From: JABDMH01 sp965222645
GTDB lineage: Bacteria > Bacteroidota > Bacteroidia > Chitinophagales > Saprospiraceae
DNA: 64,000 nucleotides
Assembly: GCA_965222645.1 (NCBI GenBank)
Contig: OZ244968.1
Location: 4,216,001-4,280,000 of the forward strand
Reading direction: 5' to 3'
Shown: one piece after another, positions 59,535 through 64,000 of the stretch
How positions within the stretch are numbered: the stretch's first letter is position 1
Layout: every line of letters begins with the position of its first letter
Made by a program: the position numbers and the translations under genes
Notes under the pieces: model-generated
Databases searched by the model: none
What the model saw: only the letters and a program-made list of their open reading frames with translations
Told to the model about the DNA's origin: nothing

Positions 59535-61433
59535 ATGTCTGTCACCCATGTTGATCTGAAATTTGTCAAAGAGCTGGAAGATCTAATTTTGGCTCACCTG
59601 GACGATCCGAAATTATCAATCGAGTTTCTTTGTGAGAGAATGTCAATGAGCCGATCTCAGCTCCATCGGAGAATCAAGGCGGGCTCGGGACTGTCTACAT
59701 CACATTTTATCAGGCATGTGAGGCTGGAGGCAAGCAAGAAATTGTTGATCGAAAGTGATTTAAATATTTCAGAGATTGCCTACAGCGTCGGTCTCTCAAG
59801 TCCTCAAAATTTTAGCAAGTATTTTGCTGAAAATTACGGAGTGACCCCCAGTGCATTCCGCAAGAAATCACTCAACCGGCGACCCATCACTGGTGATGAT
59901 CCAGATATAAAAATGCCGATCGTTGGTGTAGAGAATTCGGCAAAGATCATATGGGGACTGTCAAGATCATCAATGGCCCTACTTGGCTTGTTGATGGCCA
60001 TTTTGTTATCTGTAGTCGCTTGGAATTCCCGGGATACCACGCTGAGGCGTTCAATCGCGATCATACCTTTCGAAAATTACAGTACGGACGAGGATGAGTT
60101 TTATACAGAGGGTGTGGTGGAAGACATCCTGATGCATTTGACTGGTTTTGAAGACCTGCATGTCATTGCGCTGCATTCAACAGAGGAATTTAAAGGCAGG
60201 CAGAACAGTATGAAGAAAATTGGCAGAAAACTAGACGTAAATTACGTGCTGGATGGCAGTGTGCGGCACACTGCTGATCAGGTTAGGATATCCGCCCGAT
60301 TGATTAATGTTAAAACGGGTGCAAATATTTGGACGAAAAACTATCAACGTTCTAATGAAGATGTCCTTAAGATCCAAAGCGAGGTAGCATTAGAAATTGC
60401 GAAATCACTAAATCAAGAGATTAGCACGCGTCATCGTCGATTGATCGAAAGTATTCCTACACAGAGTATTGATGCCTATAATGCTATGCTCCGCGGCAGA
60501 CACCTGTTGAGAAGTCGCAACAGGACGGATATGGAAAAAAGCATTGAGCATTTTGATCAGGCCCTCGACTTGGATAGCAAATTTGCTGATGCACTGACGG
60601 GCAAAGCCAATGCCTATAATCTCCTGTCGAATGTATATTCGCGTTTGGGGGAGAGCGATTCGCTGTTGAAGAAGGCAGAGGAGAATGCCTTGATGGCCAT
60701 CAAAGAAGACATACACAATGGCAGGGCATACGCCATTCTCGGAAATATATACCGGGATCAAAGTCGATGGAAGGAGGCCCTTACAAGCTATGAGATCGCT
60801 CTGGAGCTGCACCCCAAGGATGCCTTGACAAATTATTGGAAGGCCCTTACGTTGCGGAGTATGGGTGACCTCAGTGGTGCAATTAAATTTCACAAGATTG
60901 CTTGCGACCTCGATCCGCTCTATCCCGTAATCAATGCTGGTTATTTATATACAATGACTTTAAACAGGCAATACCGGGAAGTTACTGAATTTCTCGATCG
61001 AGATTCTGCAATTTTCAAAAATTCATTTTTGCATGAATATGTACGAGGATATAATTTTATGTGTCAAACCTCATGGGAGGATGCGATAGTCCATTTTGAA
61101 AATTGCCATCGAATCAATCCCCTCTTTACTCCAGCTGAAGTGAACATAGCTGTTTGCCTTATTAAATTAGATCAGATTGATGAGGCGATGAGTTACCTCC
61201 GCTCCGTACAGGCACAAGAACAGGTCGATCACTTAATCATTGCTAAGTTGAAAAGAGCATTGGGGCATGATGACCAATCAATCGCTGCATTACTGACCGC
61301 ATCGAGTAATCAACAATTTCATTCTGATATTCTGGTAGATCCCCTATACCGTGATATACTCCATCGTCCATCGATGATTCCGATTTTGAGACAATTTGGT
61401 TTGTACGAATCCTACCTTGCAACGTTGCAATAA
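59535..61433 (+). CDS. AraC-type transmembrane regulator with FlgO-like and TPR domains
   Basis: One-component regulator of about 632 residues. I start at ATG 59535, since the first codon of the longer frame is TTG. The AraC/XylS DNA-binding domain is at the N-terminus (about 5-110): IEFLCERMSMSRSQLHRRIK and the second helix-turn-helix SEIAYSVGLSSPQNFSKYFAENYG. A membrane helix near 148-166 (SMALLGLLMAILLSVVAW) separates it from a FlgO-like sensing domain (SIAIIPFENYSTDED, GVVEDILMHLTG, YVLDGSVRHTADQVRISARL) and about six TPR units to the end. The periplasmic part probably binds a signal and the cytoplasmic part DNA. It may control its neighbours; no proof. Confidence 0.85.
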   Translation: MSVTHVDLKFVKELEDLILAHLDDPKLSIEFLCERMSMSRSQLHRRIKAGSGLSTSHFIRHVRLEASKKLLIESDLNISEIAYSVGLSSPQNFSKYFAENYGVTPSAFRKKSLNRRPITGDDPDIKMPIVGVENSAKIIWGLSRSSMALLGLLMAILLSVVAWNSRDTTLRRSIAIIPFENYSTDEDEFYTEGVVEDILMHLTGFEDLHVIALHSTEEFKGRQNSMKKIGRKLDVNYVLDGSVRHTADQVRISARLINVKTGANIWTKNYQRSNEDVLKIQSEVALEIAKSLNQEISTRHRRLIESIPTQSIDAYNAMLRGRHLLRSRNRTDMEKSIEHFDQALDLDSKFADALTGKANAYNLLSNVYSRLGESDSLLKKAEENALMAIKEDIHNGRAYAILGNIYRDQSRWKEALTSYEIALELHPKDALTNYWKALTLRSMGDLSGAIKFHKIACDLDPLYPVINAGYLYTMTLNRQYREVTEFLDRDSAIFKNSFLHEYVRGYNFMCQTSWEDAIVHFENCHRINPLFTPAEVNIAVCLIKLDQIDEAMSYLRSVQAQEQVDHLIIAKLKRALGHDDQSIAALLTASSNQQFHSDILVDPLYRDILHRPSMIPILRQFGLYESYLATLQ

Positions 61434-61542
61434 GACATGGCACAATAAACCATCTATTTGCAACACTGGGCTAACTCCGAAGACGAGGCATCCTTCATCT
61501 TTGCTATCAGGGAATATTCCCCCCTATTTTAAAAATGAAGTA

Positions 61543-62763
61543 ATGATGAAAAAGATTATGCTTACTGTCACGATGATGGTGATCCTTTTTGCCGGCACCT
61601 GGGCTCAGAAACCAACAACCGAGTATAAAAATGCCGACAAGAATGTTGAATTGATGAAAAAATGGCTTAGCGCCTACCAGGCCGGAGATTGGAATACGAT
61701 GCGGTCCTATTGCTCAGAATCCACAATGGTATACAGACTCGGAGGGATTGACTCCATGGATTTAGACCAACAAATGAGCTATTGGCAGGAATCGAGTAAG
61801 AATGCCAAACCTTCCATTTCCAATGATATCTGGCTCCCGGTATACGGTGATAATGGCTATACAGTGGGAGAATGGGTTTTACATTGGGCTACTAATAATC
61901 TGACCTTTAATAATGGTGAAATCGTACCAGTAGATTATCATGTGGCGTGTCTGATAAATAACGGTAAGATCGCCAATCTTTATTTTTACTACAGCCGGGA
62001 TAAAATCAATGAGGCCTTAGGTTTTGAGACCATACCACCTGAAGGTGCTTTGGTCGATTTGGGAAAAAAGGGTAAGTACCAAATATTGAAAAAAGGCGAT
62101 GGAATAAGCCCGATGGAGGGCGATGAAATCGGTTATAAAATAGTATTTATGAACCCAAAGAGAGAGGTGCTATTTAATAGTAGAACCCTTGGTTTTATTT
62201 GGCATGCTACATTTAATGATTCGATTGCAGCGGTCGTGAGGGAAGCAGCTGTCCATACCAAAGCTGGTGGTAAATTTAAAGCAATGGTACCCAAGTCAGA
62301 TCTTCCTAAAGGTGCGAGAAACCAACTTGAAGAGAACGAGGAGTATGCCATCCTGCAATATGACCTTTTGGAAGTCAAACCCCTCCGTCCGTCCGGTGCA
62401 GAAAAGATCGCAGGAGTCCTCAAAAAGGAGGGTTCAAAAAGCGCAAGAGCGCAATATAAGGCGCTGCGAGCTGATGACTCGTATACTATGTACGAGCAGG
62501 ATTTCAATAATCTTGGCTACGAGTTTCTGAATGATGAAGATGTGGATCATGCCATATTCATGCTTTCACTTGCAACAGAATTATTTCCCGATTCCTGGAA
62601 TGTCTGGGATAGTCTGGGAGAGGCATATATGAAAAAGGGTGACAAAGCAAATGCAAAAAAATATTATAAAAAATGCCTGACGCTCAATCCAGAATACTTA
62701 AGTGCGCTCGATGCTCTAAAAAAACTGAATGGAACCCAATTGGTCCGTCAGTCGCAGAAATAA
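61543..62763 (+). CDS. Exported NTF2-like / FKBP-like / TPR protein
   Basis: I start at ATG 61543 (MMKKIMLTVTMMVILFAGTWAQ), a clean signal peptide; the open frame continues upstream across the regulator stop. The 406-residue protein has an NTF2/SnoaL-like domain in about 25-160 (MKKWLSAYQAGDWNTMRSYC, WVLHWATNNLTF, VDYHVACLINNGKIANL), an FKBP-like middle part near 165-290 (LVDLGKKGKYQILKKGDGIS, ARNQLEENEEYAILQYDLLE) and a C-terminal TPR (LFPDSWNVWDSLGEAYMKKG, ANAKKYYKKCLTLNPEY). I have not seen this combination named; the FKBP assignment is the weakest part. It sits 109 bases after the regulator on the same strand, so it may be a target or partner. Confidence 0.65.
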   Translation: MMKKIMLTVTMMVILFAGTWAQKPTTEYKNADKNVELMKKWLSAYQAGDWNTMRSYCSESTMVYRLGGIDSMDLDQQMSYWQESSKNAKPSISNDIWLPVYGDNGYTVGEWVLHWATNNLTFNNGEIVPVDYHVACLINNGKIANLYFYYSRDKINEALGFETIPPEGALVDLGKKGKYQILKKGDGISPMEGDEIGYKIVFMNPKREVLFNSRTLGFIWHATFNDSIAAVVREAAVHTKAGGKFKAMVPKSDLPKGARNQLEENEEYAILQYDLLEVKPLRPSGAEKIAGVLKKEGSKSARAQYKALRADDSYTMYEQDFNNLGYEFLNDEDVDHAIFMLSLATELFPDSWNVWDSLGEAYMKKGDKANAKKYYKKCLTLNPEYLSALDALKKLNGTQLVRQSQK

Positions 62764-62784
62764 ACTAAGATTTTGTTAAGTCGT

Positions 62785-62819
62785 AAACCGGGGGGATTTT
62801 TCCCACCGGTTTATTTTGG
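62785..62819 (+). terminator. Terminator of the NTF2-TPR gene
   Basis: AAACCGG (62785-62791) and CCGGTTT (62806-62812) form a 7-bp stem extended inside by GGG/CCC with one bulged A, followed by ATTTTGGTTTT. It is 21 bases after the stop codon. Confidence 0.8.
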
Positions 62820-63054
62820 TTTTAACACCATTCTTTGAGCTTCCTCCTTTCTATACCGGGTATCCTAAATTTTTATTCTTTGCAGCACATAATTTACTAA
62901 TCAGATTATATTTAAATGCGACCCTGAAATATCTACCGCGAATCTACCTGGGATTGAAAAATTACAAGTCAGCGAGTCAGGCAGTGAACCCGCAATTACG
63001 ATTCGGAGAGTTATTCTTCGACCATTAAAGGAGGATTGAGCGTTGGTGATTTTT
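62820..63054. other. Gap between the NTF2-TPR and DUF1080 genes
   Basis: 235 bases between the terminator and the convergent DUF1080 gene. A/T-rich, with a 70-codon open frame at 62816-63028 that has no RBS or family resemblance; not called. No repeat, hairpin or promoter box was seen. Confidence 0.4.
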
Positions 63055-63714
63055 TCAATTCTCGATTTCTCTCAAACGTATTTCCCTGTACCATGCTTCG
63101 GCCGGTGGCCCGCTGTGTATTTGTACACATATTGATCCCGAGCTTGCAATATCTGGGTCTTCTTCGATGTAGTCCAGTACTTTTTGGCCATTTATCCAAA
63201 ACTGGATGTGGTCCCCATCACACCGGATTTTGTAATCATTCCAACCATTTTCATTGATGATTTCCAGGGTGGATGCAGACGGTTCTACCAGAAATTTTCT
63301 TCGTCTTGATTCGTCATACATCCCTCCCCAAACAGTTCCAGTGGAAGTGTAGCCGAGATCTGCCTGATAGCCTTCTACTTCATGATGATTGGGAATACGT
63401 TTGCTCCTAAACTGTATGCCTCCATTGTTGTCATTGCCAGAACAGATAAACTTGACTTGTAGCGATAATTCAAAATCCTCAAATTCTTTTTCCGTGCACA
63501 GAAATTGATTCTTAGGAATCACCTGCTCCATGGATCCAGCAACAATAGATTGGTCTTCTATCCGGAAAAAGTCCTTGCTACCTTCCCACCCGATAAATGA
63601 ATCCCCGTCGAAAATAGAGTCCGATTCTGATGTGACCATTTTATTTTGACACGCGCAACACATGACTATGAGGAGCAGTACATGCTTACTGATATTATTA
63701 AAGTATCTCTTCAT
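63055..63714 (-). CDS. DUF1080 (3-keto-disaccharide hydrolase-type) lipoprotein
   Basis: A 219-residue exported protein. The N-terminus is a short signal with LLIVMCCACQ, probably a lipobox. The rest is one DUF1080 jelly-roll domain, about 35-219: SIFDGDSFIGWEGSKDFFRI, IVAGSMEQVIPKNQFLCTEKE, FEDFELSLQVKF, NDNNGGIQFRSKRIPNHHEV, GYQADLGYTSTGTVWGGMYDE and a WYREIRLREI ending. DUF1080 proteins are related to concanavalin-like glycan-binding or 3-keto-glucoside hydrolase proteins and often lie in polysaccharide or sulfated-glycan loci. Divergent from a sulfatase gene 53 bases away, which fits that role. Confidence 0.85.
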   Translation of the reverse strand: MKRYFNNISKHVLLLIVMCCACQNKMVTSESDSIFDGDSFIGWEGSKDFFRIEDQSIVAGSMEQVIPKNQFLCTEKEFEDFELSLQVKFICSGNDNNGGIQFRSKRIPNHHEVEGYQADLGYTSTGTVWGGMYDESRRRKFLVEPSASTLEIINENGWNDYKIRCDGDHIQFWINGQKVLDYIEEDPDIASSGSICVQIHSGPPAEAWYREIRLREIEN

Positions 63715-63767
63715 TATATTCGAAAAATAGGTAAAAGTTTACTAATCTCATTCGAGAATCATGGAAT

Positions 63768-64000
63768 ATGAGAAAAGCCTTTTACTTGTTTTGCACGGCC
63801 CTTTTATTTTTTTATTGCAGCAGCTATAATGTAGGATCTGGATCCAACAAACCGAATAAACCGAATATTTTACTGATCATCACTGATGACCAGGGATATC
63901 ACGATGTCTCTTATTATGGTACCAAAGATCTCAACACCCCGGCCATTGATGCATTGTGTGCTGACGGTATGCGCTTTGACAACTTTTACGCCAATTGCCC
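63768..64000 (+). CDS. Sulfatase, 5' part only (cut by window end)
   Basis: The start ATG 63768 gives MRKAFYLFCTALLFFYCSS, a lipoprotein signal with Cys17, then KPNILLIITDDQGYHDVSYYG, the sulfatase metal-binding DD near residues 41-42, and NTPAIDALCADGMRFDNFYA. The last bases encode ANCP, exactly where the C/S-x-P-x-R catalytic motif begins in this family; the sequence ends before it can be seen. Another ATG at 63761 is out of frame and soon stops. About 78 of some 500 residues are present. Probably acts on sulfated polysaccharides together with the DUF1080 protein. Confidence 0.9.
   Translation, partial: MRKAFYLFCTALLFFYCSSYNVGSGSNKPNKPNILLIITDDQGYHDVSYYGTKDLNTPAIDALCADGMRFDNFYANC

Noticed and set aside
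62816..63028. Small open frame after the NTF2-TPR gene
   Set aside because: No RBS, begins inside a terminator tail, no resemblance to any protein.
1..64000. Transfer RNA, rRNA, insertion sequence or prophage genes
   Set aside because: No GTTCGAATC-type T-loop with a matching clover-leaf, no transposase or integrase, and no phage structural gene was recognised anywhere in the window.

Overview
The window is chromosomal DNA of a member of the Bacteroidota, most likely a gliding Saprospiria-type bacterium (family-level placement is inference). The reasons are: proteins of the type IX secretion system (T9SS: a PorD/DUF4835 protein, PorX, a DUF5103 plug-type protein), secreted proteins ending in T9SS sorting domains, Bacteroidota-only families (DUF4293, BatE-like, OstA-like), an AraC-TPR membrane regulator, few Shine-Dalgarno sequences, and -7 boxes of the Bacteroidota type TAnnTTTG upstream of many genes. 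No tRNA, rRNA, insertion sequence, phage or CRISPR array was seen. Coding density is high and gene content is mostly housekeeping.

Layout. 1-3.6 kb: coaBC, porD-like and purN in one run, then a membrane protein. 3.6-7.2 kb: a D-cysteine desulfhydrase/ACC deaminase-like gene, a hemolysin III-like gene, and a non-coding array of four ~185-bp tandem repeats that fills the gap between two convergent genes. 7.2-12.7 kb (minus): a T9SS-sorted protein with an MsbA-like ABC exporter, then fabH-efp-accB-accC. 12.9-19.8 kb: a thioredoxin-like protein, a ~1450-residue SprB-like adhesin, a DUF1573 protein and a LamG protein with a T9SS C-terminal domain. 19.8-25.4 kb: ybaB, a Ca/Na exchanger, tatC, porX and an HD phosphohydrolase. 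25.5-29 kb: a striking 23-residue-repeat OmpA/peptidoglycan-binding protein, rplU, and rpmA with an extra C-terminal helix-hairpin-helix-like domain. 29-35 kb: BatE-like and OstA-like genes, DUF4293, and an exbB-X-exbD-exbD energy-transducing cluster. 35-41 kb: nadA, bacilliredoxin, gamma-glutamyltranspeptidase, a class IV aminotransferase and a DUF2064 protein. 40-45 kb (minus): DNA-3-methyladenine glycosylase, DUF5103 T9SS plug protein, TolC and HlyD-type adaptor. 45-56 kb: guaB, tadA, a lipoprotein, pcm, a phosphohexomutase, an endonuclease/exonuclease/phosphatase-fold protein, a lamin-tail T9SS protein, asd and a coiled-coil protein. 56-64 kb: a sortilin/BNR-repeat protein, the AraC-FlgO-TPR regulator, an NTF2-FKBP-TPR-like protein, a DUF1080 lipoprotein and the 5' end of a sulfatase cut by the window edge.

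How it fits together. The unifying theme beyond housekeeping is the envelope: T9SS machinery and at least four predicted T9SS cargo proteins, LPS handling, a PG-anchored repeat protein, a proton-driven ExbB/ExbD module and an efflux adaptor/outer-membrane pair without its pump. The most unusual items are the structured tandem-repeat array (5397-6112), the L27-HhH fusion, the 23-residue repeat protein with an OmpA domain inserted inside the repeats, and three genes whose -7 box ends only 3-5 bases before the ATG, suggesting leaderless mRNAs.

Several start codons were moved from the longest open frame on the basis of family length, signal peptides or promoter position; these are stated gene by gene.
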